Positions 46,344 through 55,200 of a stretch of DNA of 64,000 bases are shown one piece after another. Location of the stretch: assembly GCF_015220045.1 (NCBI RefSeq), contig NZ_JADBGB010000001.1, positions 2,969,001 to 3,033,000 of the forward strand, read 5' to 3'. The stretch's first letter is position 1; every line of letters begins with the position of its first letter. A model generated the notes under the pieces. That model was not told where the DNA came from. It worked only from the letters and a program-made list of their open reading frames with translations, and did no database searches. The position numbers and the translations under genes were made by a program. This DNA comes from Marivivens aquimaris (GTDB lineage Bacteria; Pseudomonadota; Alphaproteobacteria; Rhodobacterales; Rhodobacteraceae).

Positions 46344-49300
46344 TCAGTCGAGCAAACCGGCTATCCGCGCTCGGGCAGAGTTCGAGCGCGGTTGCCAAAG
46401 CCCTCTATCCATTGCCTCATTGAGCCTTTCCGCGATCTCTCGCAGTGCCGCCGGATTGGCGTCCTGAATGAACTCACGCGTGTCGTCGTCTTCGATGAAT
46501 GCGGACTCCACCAGATCGAAATGGTGGTTCTTCACAGCTCCGGTCGTTGCTGCAAATGCGAAGAGATAATCGACAGTCGCTGCGATCTCGAAAGCTCCCT
46601 TGTAGCCGTGCCGTTTGACGCCATCGATCCATTTGGGATTGACCACGCGGCTGCGGACAACGCGGCCGATTTCATCATCCAGAGTGCGAATGACGGGCCG
46701 CTCGGGGCGTGAGTGGTCGTTGTGGTAGATCGGTCGATCCGCGCCCTGAAGCGTGCTGATGGCCGCCGCAGCGCCGCCTTCGAATTGGTAGTAATCGTCG
46801 GAGTCGAAGATATCGTGTTCGCGGTTGTCTTGGTTCTGCACGACAGCTTCGGTCTGCGATAGACGCTCGCGGAATCCTTGGTGGTCGGCAGTACCCTCAT
46901 CCTTTGCGCCGTAGGAATATCCGCCCCATTCGATGTAAGCATTTCCGAGGTCGGCCTTGTCGTTCCAGATCCGTTCGTCAATCAGAGCCTGAAGGCCTGC
47001 GCCATAAGCGCCCGGTTTGGAGCCATAGACACGGGACTGGCTTTCGCCTTTGCGAGCGCGGTCGGCTGCGGGGTTCAGATCTGCGGTTTCATCCAGCGCC
47101 TGTACAGCACGAGCTGCACTGTCTACGAGCGCAATCAGCTGAGGGAAGGCATCGCGGAAGAAGCCCGAAACGCGCAGCGTTACGTCGACCCGCGGACGGC
47201 CGAGGACGCCTTGCGGCATGATCTCGAAACCGGTGACGCGGCGGTTCGCGCTGTCCCACGTCGGCTTGACGCCCATGAGCGCCAACGCTTGCGCAATGTC
47301 GTCGCCGCCCGTGCGCATGTTGGCAGTACCCCAAGCAGTGACCAGCATCGTGCGCGGCCAATCGCCGTGATCTTGTAGGTGCTTTTCGATCAGCAGGTTC
47401 GCGGATTTCCAGCCCAGCTGCCACGCGGTCGGGGTCGGCACGGCGCGACTATCGACGGAGTAGAAATTCTTTCCCGTGGGGAGCACGTCGAGGCGTCCGC
47501 GAGTCGGTGCGCCGGATGGACCGGGTGCAACGGCGTTGCCTCCCAATGCGTCCAGAAGCGCTTGGCCTTCGTCAGGGCCGCAGGCTTGGATGATCGGGCG
47601 GATGTTGCCGAGGATTTCGGCAATGACTTCGGCCGATTTTGGTCCTGGCGGTGTCGCTCGCGTCGTTGCCTCCGCATCACCCCACCCGCCGTCCCGCAGC
47701 AGTTTTTGGGAGAGGTCTTCGAGGCGTTCGACGGTATCACCTGCGGTGCGCCAAGTGCCTTCGGTGTTGAGAATGTCGGGCGTCGGGCCGGTCCAAGGTG
47801 TTCCAAGGTCGGCAGAGAGCGGATCGAAATCCAACGCGAGGTCATCGGCCAGAGCGCGCAATAGCGATGCGTTAGGCCCTTTTCCGTCGCCGCGTGGGAC
47901 GCGGGCGAGTGCGATGGCGAGGTCAAGCGCCTGTTGGCCAGTCGGGGACTGGCCAAAGATGTGGAGGCCGTCGCGGATCTGTGCTTCTTTCAGCTCGCAA
48001 AGGTAGGCGTCGAGCTTGGCGAGGTCCTGCTCTTGATCGCCCGTCATACCGACGTCGGAGGCGAGACCGGTGACTTCGGACAGCGACAGGATTTCACGGC
48101 GGAGCGTGTTGATGCGGCGGGGATCGACGCCGGCGGCTTCGTAGTATTCGTCAACCAGCGCTTCAAGGTCGCGGAGCGGGCCGTAGCTTTCGGCGCGTGT
48201 CAGCGGCGGGGTGAGGTGGTCGATGATGACAGCCTGCGCGCGGCGCTTGGCCTGCGTGCCTTCGCCGGGGTCATTGACGATGAAGGGGTAAACGTGGGGC
48301 GTCGGGCCAAAGACGGCTTCGGGGATGCAGGTTTCGGACAGCGCAACGGACTTGCCCGGAAGCCATTCGAGGTTGCCGTGTTTGCCCATGTGAACGATCG
48401 CCTGCGCGCCGAAGTGGTGGCGGAGCCAGAAGTAGAAGGCGAGGTAGTTGTGCGGCGGAACGAGGTCGGGCGAATGATAGGTCTCGGTCGGGTCGATGTT
48501 GTAGCCACGAGCAGGTTGCACGCCAACGACGACGTTACCGTAGGTTTTGATCGAGAGCGCAAAACCGGCTTCGCCGGTGGCCTTCGGCGAAGGTATTTGG
48601 GTCAGAATGAAGGGGTCGTCCTCCGGTGCACCCCAGCGGTCGGTGATCCGCTGTTTGACGTCCCAAGGCAGGGCGTTGAAGTGTTCGAGGTAGACAGAAA
48701 GCGGCAGATGCTCGCCGCCTTCCTTGCTGGCGCGGTCGGTGAGCCAGTTGGTCGGGCCAGCGGTGATGTGGTCCATTAGCGTGCGGCTATCGGGCGTTTC
48801 GGTTTGGTAGCCTGCTTTGTTCAGCAGTGAGAGGACGTGGGCCGTGCCTGCGGGCGTGTCGAGGCCGACGCCATTGGCGAGGCGGCCGTCCTTGTTGGGG
48901 TAGTTCGCGAGGACGAGGGCGACTTTGCGATCCTGCGGCGCGGTCCGGCGTAGGTTCGCCCAGTTCGCGGCGAGGCGCGTGACGAAATCGATCCGGTCGC
49001 CGCGCGGTTGATAGGTTGCGATGGGGCACTGGGTGGCTTCGTCAAAGTACGCTTCGCCCTTGAAGCTGACGGCGCGCGAGAGGATGCGGCCATCGACCTC
49101 GGGCAGGGCGACGTTCATTGCGATGTCGCGGGCGGCGAGGCCGTTAAGGCCCTCGCTCCATGCTTCTTCAGTGCCGCCCGAGAGGACGACTTGGAAAACG
49201 GGCGCATTGTTGGCGAAGGGCGCGGCGAGCGGGTTAGCGCTGGCCTTGTCGCCGTGTGGATTGCCGACGGCGAAGGACGTGCAGTTCAGGATCACATCCG

Positions 49301-50069
49301 GCTTTGCGTCGGTGAACAGCGTTTCCAGCGTGGCGACCGACACAGGGTCTTTGAGAGAGGCGACGAACACCGGTAGTGGGTTCAGTCCGGCACGCAGCAA
49401 GCTGCGGGTCAGGCGGTTGATCGGCGCGAGGCCGGCGCCTTGGACGAGGGCACGGTAGAAGACAACCGGAACGACGGGCGCGCCTTCGATCCATGCTTCT
49501 TTCAGATCGGTAAGGTTTGCTTGGCCAAGGCCCGGCCAGTAGATGCCTGCACGCAGGAGGGGAGAAGCGGCGGCAGGCTTTTCACCGCCGTCCAGCATGG
49601 ATTTGGCGTAGGCGAGGAAGTTGGTGGCGTTCTGTGGGCCGCCTTCGACGAGGTAGCTCCAGAGAGCGTCGTAGTCTGCGCCACTCACCGTCGAAAGGCT
49701 GCGCAGTTCCTGATCGGGCTTGTCGTCACCGGGGAGGGCAGCGAACGGAATGCCGGCCTCGTAGAGGCGGGCGGCATATTGTTCGAGGCCGTATTTCCAG
49801 TAGCCCGCGCCGCCCAGAACCCGCGCGATGACCAGCCGCGATTTCGTTGCGCAATTGTCGAGGTGCAGGTCCACCGACATCGGATGCATCAGGTTCATCA
49901 GGCTGGCGAGACGCAGGTCCGGCGCGTCCTGCATTTCGGCACGCGCTTCGGACAGGGCAGCAAGTTCCGTATCGGCGGCGGTAATCACCACAATGTCGGC
50001 GGGCGTCTGTCCGAGGTCGACTGGCTCTTTATCGTCCACGTTTCCGGGTGTCGCAGCGAGCAGGTGCAT
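46344..50069 (-). CDS. cobN: Cobaltochelatase, large subunit CobN
   Basis: 1241 aa. ATP-dependent insertion of Co2+ into hydrogenobyrinic acid a,c-diamide with CobS/CobT (aerobic, late-insertion pathway). Diagnostic motifs: MHPMSVDLHLDNCATKSRLVIARVLGGAGYWKYGLEQY (residues about 63-100), VALVLANYPNKDGRLANGVGLDTPAG, AIVHMGKHGNLEWLPGKSVALS, TAWGTANMRTGGDDIAQALALMGVKPTWD. Around 48565-48610 the coding sequence contains an in-frame copy of a palindromic repeat encoding roughly FILTQIPSPKATGEAG. cobS and cobT are not in the window. The start is separated from the riboswitch-led cobW-GNAT genes by a small plus-strand gene. Confidence 0.96.
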   Translation of the reverse strand: MHLLAATPGNVDDKEPVDLGQTPADIVVITAADTELAALSEARAEMQDAPDLRLASLMNLMHPMSVDLHLDNCATKSRLVIARVLGGAGYWKYGLEQYAARLYEAGIPFAALPGDDKPDQELRSLSTVSGADYDALWSYLVEGGPQNATNFLAYAKSMLDGGEKPAAASPLLRAGIYWPGLGQANLTDLKEAWIEGAPVVPVVFYRALVQGAGLAPINRLTRSLLRAGLNPLPVFVASLKDPVSVATLETLFTDAKPDVILNCTSFAVGNPHGDKASANPLAAPFANNAPVFQVVLSGGTEEAWSEGLNGLAARDIAMNVALPEVDGRILSRAVSFKGEAYFDEATQCPIATYQPRGDRIDFVTRLAANWANLRRTAPQDRKVALVLANYPNKDGRLANGVGLDTPAGTAHVLSLLNKAGYQTETPDSRTLMDHITAGPTNWLTDRASKEGGEHLPLSVYLEHFNALPWDVKQRITDRWGAPEDDPFILTQIPSPKATGEAGFALSIKTYGNVVVGVQPARGYNIDPTETYHSPDLVPPHNYLAFYFWLRHHFGAQAIVHMGKHGNLEWLPGKSVALSETCIPEAVFGPTPHVYPFIVNDPGEGTQAKRRAQAVIIDHLTPPLTRAESYGPLRDLEALVDEYYEAAGVDPRRINTLRREILSLSEVTGLASDVGMTGDQEQDLAKLDAYLCELKEAQIRDGLHIFGQSPTGQQALDLAIALARVPRGDGKGPNASLLRALADDLALDFDPLSADLGTPWTGPTPDILNTEGTWRTAGDTVERLEDLSQKLLRDGGWGDAEATTRATPPGPKSAEVIAEILGNIRPIIQACGPDEGQALLDALGGNAVAPGPSGAPTRGRLDVLPTGKNFYSVDSRAVPTPTAWQLGWKSANLLIEKHLQDHGDWPRTMLVTAWGTANMRTGGDDIAQALALMGVKPTWDSANRRVTGFEIMPQGVLGRPRVDVTLRVSGFFRDAFPQLIALVDSAARAVQALDETADLNPAADRARKGESQSRVYGSKPGAYGAGLQALIDERIWNDKADLGNAYIEWGGYSYGAKDEGTADHQGFRERLSQTEAVVQNQDNREHDIFDSDDYYQFEGGAAAAISTLQGADRPIYHNDHSRPERPVIRTLDDEIGRVVRSRVVNPKWIDGVKRHGYKGAFEIAATVDYLFAFAATTGAVKNHHFDLVESAFIEDDDTREFIQDANPAALREIAERLNEAMDRGLWQPRSNSARARIAGLLD
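48565..48610 (-). repeat. Palindromic repeat element, copy 2, inside cobN coding sequence
   Basis: Read on the minus strand: head TCATTCTGACCCAAATAC, then hairpin CCTTCGCCGAAGG (plus 48581-48593) and hairpin CCGGCGAAGCCGG (plus 48565-48577). The reading frame is kept through the element. Same architecture as copies at 45277 and 62666. Confidence 0.75.
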
Positions 50070-50117
50070 TGTATCGGGCCTTTAATTCGGGCATCAGCGC
50101 GGCAAAGGAGCCACATC

Positions 50118-50291
50118 ATGGTTGATTATAGTAAGTTCGGACCTTCGACCGGTCGCAAAGGTTTTCCGCGCCACAAGGAACACAACTCCAAAGGCACGGA
50201 CAAGAACCCATTCGCCGGTCGGAACGACAAGAGCGCTCTGCTCGAGCGGATGAAGAAAGCCGCCGACAAGGGTGAGCAGAAAGACGATTAA
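50118..50291 (+). CDS. Small basic/hydrophilic hypothetical protein
   Basis: 57 aa starting MVDYSKFGPSTGRKGFPRHK, with a strong AAAGGAG RBS 8 nt upstream. Rich in Lys/Asp/Gly, no TM segment, no cysteine. It lies on the opposite strand between cobN and the GNAT gene and overlaps the end of GNAT by 4 nt. Function unknown to me; the strong RBS and regular codon use make it credible. Confidence 0.7.
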   Translation: MVDYSKFGPSTGRKGFPRHKEHNSKGTDKNPFAGRNDKSALLERMKKAADKGEQKDD

Positions 50292-50743
50292 TCCGTCAGA
50301 GGTTTTTCCATGAAAATGGAAGACTTCGCATCGGGATAATCTCCGAACGGGCCGCAGCGGGTGAAGCCGTGGCGCTCGTAAACGCGGTGGGCTGCATGCA
50401 GCAGGTTACCAGTTTCGAGTTTCAGCCACGGCAGACCTTCGGCGCGGGCTTCGTCCTCGATCTGGCGCAGGATCGCGCTTGCGATCCCTTTGCCGCGCGC
50501 GGCCTCGTTCGTGAACATCGACTTCACTTCGCCATAGCCATCCTTGATGGACAGCGCGCCGGTGCCAAGAATGGTGTCGCCTTCGCGCGCGGTGAAGAAG
50601 CGGATGCTGTCCACACAGAGATCATCGATATCGAGGTAGAAGTTGTCCTCTGGCGGGAACAGCGACTGCATCAGCGCGTGCGACGACTTGAGCAAAGCCG
50701 TCGCCTGCGGATGATGCGGACTGTTCTTCTCGACGAAGATCAT
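50288..50743 (-). CDS. GNAT family N-acetyltransferase
   Basis: 151 aa. GNAT acetyl-CoA loop in KSMFTNEAARGKGIASAILRQIEDEARAEGLPWLKLETGN, then HRVYERHGFTRCGPFGDYPD. Resembles the YafP/PhnO-like small acetyltransferases; substrate unknown. ATGA overlap with cobW places it in the cobalamin-riboswitch operon, which is odd for a GNAT; whether it serves cobalamin metabolism or is a passenger is open. Confidence 0.88.
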   Translation of the reverse strand: MIFVEKNSPHHPQATALLKSSHALMQSLFPPEDNFYLDIDDLCVDSIRFFTAREGDTILGTGALSIKDGYGEVKSMFTNEAARGKGIASAILRQIEDEARAEGLPWLKLETGNLLHAAHRVYERHGFTRCGPFGDYPDAKSSIFMEKPLTD

Positions 50744-51801
50744 GCCGACAGAGCTTCGGTGATCGCCGCCTGATCGAGCCCAGCTTCACCGATAACGACG
50801 AGGCGCGTGCTGCGCTCGCCGCTGAACGGCTGGTCGAAGTAGGTTTCGATACGCGGTCCGACAGCTTGTAGCGTTTGGCGCATCGGCTTGCCTTCGACAG
50901 CGACAAAGCCCTTCAGGCGCAGGATGTCGTGTGCCTTGATCACGTCGACGACCTTGGCCGAGAACGCCTTGGCGTCGGCAACTTCGCCGAGGGTCACGAC
51001 GAACGACTCAAATTCGTCGTGGCCGTGCTCGTGTTCGTGGTCATGATCGTCGTGGTCGTCATCATCGTGGTGATGGTGGTGGTGCACTTCGTGACGGGCT
51101 TCGAGGTCGTTTTCAGCGCCGATGCCTTGGCCCAGCAGAACGTCGACAGGAAGCGCGCCCATGGTGGCTTTGACCACCTGAACACCGTCACGGCTTTCGC
51201 CTTTCAGTTTGGCGGTCAGCGCTTCAGCTTCGTCGGCGGTCAGCAGGTCGGTCTTGTTGACGACGATCATGTCGGCGCAAGCGATCTGGTCTTCGAACAA
51301 CTCCGAAAGCGGGGTTTCGTGGTCGAGGTTCTCGTCCAGTTTGCGCTGGGCATCGACGGCTTCGACGCTGTGCGCGAAACGACCTTCGGTCACGGCCTTG
51401 CCGTCAACAACGGTCACAACGCCATCGACGGTCACTTTGGTCGAGATACCCGGCCAGTTGAACGCGCGGACCAGCGGCTGCGGCAGGGCGAGGCCCGAGG
51501 TTTCGATGACAATGTGGTCCGGCTTGTTCTCGCGCTCGAGCAGCTTTTCCATCGTCGGAATAAAGTCGTCGGCCACGGTGCAGCAGATGCAGCCGTTCGA
51601 CAGCTCCATCACGTCCTCTTCGGTGCAGGTCTCTTCGCCGCAGCCCTTGAGGATGTCGCCGTCTACGCCGAGGTCACCGAATTCGTTGATGATCAGCGCG
51701 ATGCGCTTGCCGTTGGCGTTCTGCAGCATGTGACGGATCAGCGTGGTTTTACCTGCGCCAAGGAAACCGGTCACAACAGTTGCGGGGATTTTAGCGGCCA
51801 T
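50740..51801 (-). CDS. cobW: CobW, cobalt-trafficking GTPase of cobalamin synthesis
   Basis: 353 aa G3E GTPase. P-loop VTGFLGAGKTTLIRHML, metal motif NGCICCTV (CxCC), VETSGLALPQPL, NKTDLL, then a His/Asp-rich linker near residues 240-262 (six consecutive His plus alternating D/H/E) and the C-terminal CobW_C domain. CobW is believed to deliver cobalt to the cobaltochelatase CobNST. ATG 51801 (AGAGAG upstream) is preferred over an ATG five codons earlier. Directly downstream of a cobalamin riboswitch. Confidence 0.95.
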   Translation of the reverse strand: MAAKIPATVVTGFLGAGKTTLIRHMLQNANGKRIALIINEFGDLGVDGDILKGCGEETCTEEDVMELSNGCICCTVADDFIPTMEKLLERENKPDHIVIETSGLALPQPLVRAFNWPGISTKVTVDGVVTVVDGKAVTEGRFAHSVEAVDAQRKLDENLDHETPLSELFEDQIACADMIVVNKTDLLTADEAEALTAKLKGESRDGVQVVKATMGALPVDVLLGQGIGAENDLEARHEVHHHHHHDDDDHDDHDHEHEHGHDEFESFVVTLGEVADAKAFSAKVVDVIKAHDILRLKGFVAVEGKPMRQTLQAVGPRIETYFDQPFSGERSTRLVVIGEAGLDQAAITEALSA

Positions 51802-51847
51802 AATTCTCTCTTTCATCGTCCGTCACACCCGACGGCATGGTTATATC

Positions 51848-52046
51848 CGGCGCGGTCGGTCTCCTGGCTCGCGGGTCAAGGCGTTTTCCTGCCTTCCCGA
51901 GCGGACCCAGTGGCGGAGTGGAAAACGCTCTCCGCATACAGTCGCGGGGGCGGCTGCGGATTTGGCCTTCCGGAGGGGATCCGGCCTTACCGCATTCCCG
52001 GTTATCCTCGGATGCTTTGCACCACGGAAGAGGCACCGTGCGGCGT
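51848..52046 (-). ncRNA. Cobalamin (B12) riboswitch
   Basis: Minus-strand leader of cobW with the conserved core in order: GGTGCC, a GATAACCGGGAATGCGGT segment, CAGCCGCCCCCGCGACTGT, GCCACTGGG, GGGAAGGC and the 3' B12 box GAGCCAGGAGACCGACC at about 51855-51872. It controls cobW and the coupled GNAT gene, possibly cobN by read-through. A short CCGTC/GACGG hairpin lies between the aptamer and the cobW RBS. Confidence 0.95.
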
Positions 52047-52164
52047 CTTTGTGCGCTTTGTTTTGCTGGGGCGTCAAGGCGGATTGCGACAGCATCGCGC
52101 GCAGGAACGGCGGTATGAATGCACCAAAGCTGCCTGCGTTCAGGCCGTAATTCTGTCGATATAT

Positions 52165-52173
52165 TGTGGATAA
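52165..52173 (-). promoter_or_regulatory. Perfect DnaA-box match
   Basis: TTATCCACA on the minus strand, in the gap between the cobalamin riboswitch and smc. A single 9-mer match can occur by chance. Confidence 0.3.
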
Positions 52174-52266
52174 GTGGGGTGCGGATAGCAGATTGTGGGC
52201 AGTTTCGTTGACTCGCCGCCGATCTGCCGTCCAACTTGAGTGTAACGGAATCAGTTAGGTGACCAC

Positions 52267-55200
52267 GTGAAGTTCAACAAACTGCGGCTCAACGGTTTCA
52301 AAAGCTTTGTCGACCCGACAGAGCTGGTGATTGCCGAAGGTCTGACCGGTGTGGTCGGGCCGAACGGGTGCGGAAAGTCGAACCTCCTTGAGGCACTGCG
52401 CTGGGTCATGGGTGAAAACCGCCCTAAGGCGATGCGCGGCGGCGGTATGGAAGACGTGATCTTCGCCGGAACCACCAAGCGTCCCGCCCGCAACTTTGCC
52501 GAGGTCGCGCTGGTCATCGATAACGCGGACCGCCTCGCGCCCGCTGCGTTCAACGATCAGGACAATCTCGAAATCGTGCGCCGTATCACGCGTGATATTG
52601 GCTCGGCCTACAAGGTCGGCACCAAGGAAGTCCGCGCTCGTGACGTGCAGATGCTGTTTGCAGATGCGTCCACCGGTGCGCACTCGCCCGCGCTTGTTCG
52701 TCAGGGCCAGATCTCCGAACTCATCAACGCCAAGCCCAAGGCCCGCCGCCGCATCCTCGAAGAGGCCGCCGGTATCTCGGGCCTCTATCAGCGACGTCAC
52801 GAAGCAGAACTGAAGCTGAAAGCGGCGGAGCAAAACCTCGAACGTGTCGATGATGTGGTCGAACAGCTGGCGAACCAGCTTCAGCAACTCGCCCGTCAGG
52901 CCCGTCAGGCCGCCCGCTACCGCGAGATCGGCGAGAACCTTCGCAAGTCGGAAGGGATGCTCCTCTACCGCCGCTGGAAAGAGGCCGAGGATGCCCGCCT
53001 TGCCGCTGTTGCCGCGCTGCGCGAACAAACTGTCTCTGCTTCGCAGGCCGAAAGCGCTGCCCGTGCCGCCACTGCCGCCCGCGTGAAATACGAGGACGGA
53101 ATGCCGAAGGTCCGCGAGGAAGAAGCGATTGCCGGTGCCGTGCTGCAACGTCTTCAGGTTCAGCGCGACTCGCTCAAAGAACAGGAGCAACGCGCACTCG
53201 AACGTATCCAGACGCTGAAAAACCGCATCGACCAGCTTGCCCGCGACATGGAGCGCGAGGCTGGGCTGAACACGGATGCTGTCGAAACCATTGATCGCCT
53301 TGAGTGGGAGCAGCGCGAGATCGCCAAGGCCAACGAGGGCCAACCCGAGCGGTTCGAGATCGCTCAGGAGGCCGCCCGCGATGCTGCGTCCGTCATGCAG
53401 GAGCGCGAGGCTGAGCTGTCAGAACGGACCGAAGATGTTGCCCGCCTTGCTGCACGTCACCAATCGACGCAGCGCCTGATCGAAGACTGCCGTAAGACGC
53501 TGGCCAAAGCTGACGCCGATGCAGAGCGCGCCAAGGCTGCGCTTGTCGATGCGGAGGCTGCGCTGGCCAAGGCTGAGTCTGATTTCGAAGCGGCGACCGA
53601 AGCCGAGGAAGTCGCGCAGGCCACCGCCGAACGTGCCGAAGAAACCCTCGCCGAAGCTGAAGCAGCGCGTGCCGACATTCAGCAACGCGAAGCGGATGCA
53701 CGAGCGCTCCGGTCCTCGGCCGAAGGCGAAGCCAATGCGCTGCGTGCTGAGGTTGCCGGTCTGGCCAAGCTGGTGGAGCGCGAAAGTGGCGGCGACGGGC
53801 AGGTGCTCGATCTGCTCACCGTGCGTTCTGGCTATGAAAAAGCGCTGGGCGCGTCGTTGGCTGATGACCTCCGCGCGCCTGCCATCACCGCTGACAAAGT
53901 GTCGGGTTGGGCCGAGCTGAGCGCCTATGCGAACCCGCAGCCGCTTCCCGCTGGAGTGCAACCGCTGGCCGAAGTGGTCGATGTTCCCGCCGTTCTGGCC
54001 CGCCGCATCGCGCAGGTCGGGCTGGTAGCCCAAGCGGATGGTGCACGCCTTCAGGACCAACTGCTGCCTGGTCAGCGCCTCGTCAGTGTCGAAGGCGACC
54101 TCTGGCGTTGGGACGGTTTCCGCGCCGGTGCGGAGGATGCGCCTTCGGCAGCCGCACTACGTCTTCAGCAGATCAACCGCCTGAGCAGCTTGCGCGAAAA
54201 CCTCGAAACCGCCGAGGAACGCGCCGAGGATGCACGCGAGTCGCACGAAGCGCTGGTCGCGCGCCTGAGCGATCTGACGCAAGCCGACCAGATGGCCCGT
54301 ATGGCCCGCCGCAATGCCGACCAACAGGTGGCTGATGCAGGCCGCGCTTTATCGCGTGCCGAGGCTGACCGCAACCTCGCCGAGGGCAAGCGCGAGACCT
54401 CGCAGTTGGCTCTGCAGCGCCATCAGGAAGAGGCCAACGATGCCCGCCGCGCAATGGTCGAGGCAGAGCGTCAGTCAGGCGATCTGGCCGACCTCGATGA
54501 TGCGCGCTCTGGTATCGAAGACCTCAAGATGATGGTCGAAGCCGCGCGAATGACCATGATGACCCGCCGCGCAGCCGCCGACGAAGTGCGCCGCGAGGGC
54601 GATGCGCGGACCAAGCGCCTACAAGAGATCACTAAGGAAATCAGTGGTTGGCGGCACCGACTCGACACCGCATCGAAGCGGACGCAGGAGCTTGAGGACC
54701 GCAAGGTCGAGAGCGAAGAGGAGCTCTATGAAGCTGCCGCGCAGCCCGAAGAGATCGCCGAGAAGCGCGACGAACTGATGGACGCCATTGCCGAGGCTGA
54801 AGAGCGCCGGAGCGAGGCCGCCGACAAGCTTGCCGATGCAGAGACTGGTCTGCGTGACGCCCAGTTTGCCGAACGGGACTCCGAACGACTTGCGTCCGAA
54901 GCCCGCGAGGCCCGTGCCCGCGCCGACGCCCGCAACGAGGCCGCCCGCGAGACGGTCCATGCAGCCGCTGAACGTATCCGCGAGGATCTGGAAACCACGC
55001 CGGAGAAGCTGTTCGAAACGCTGGACATGACGCTTGAGGAAATCCCGAATTCCCACGAATTAGAGTCTCAAGTGAACGCTTATAAGCGCCAGCGCGATGC
55101 TCTCGGCGCCGTGAATCTGCGGGCCGAAGAGGACGCGGTCGAGGTGCAGACCGAGCATGATACACTGGTCGGCGAAAAGGCCGACCTCGAAGAGGCGATC

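Noticed and set aside
46188..46712. 174-codon plus-strand frame starting MRRTFAPFV
   Set aside because: Most of it runs antisense through cobN, it is Arg/Ser-rich without domain motifs, and has no clear RBS.
51791..51840. 15-codon upstream ORF overlapping the cobW start
   Set aside because: An ATG-TAA frame exists but has no credible RBS, and overlaps the true start with a better-spaced SD.
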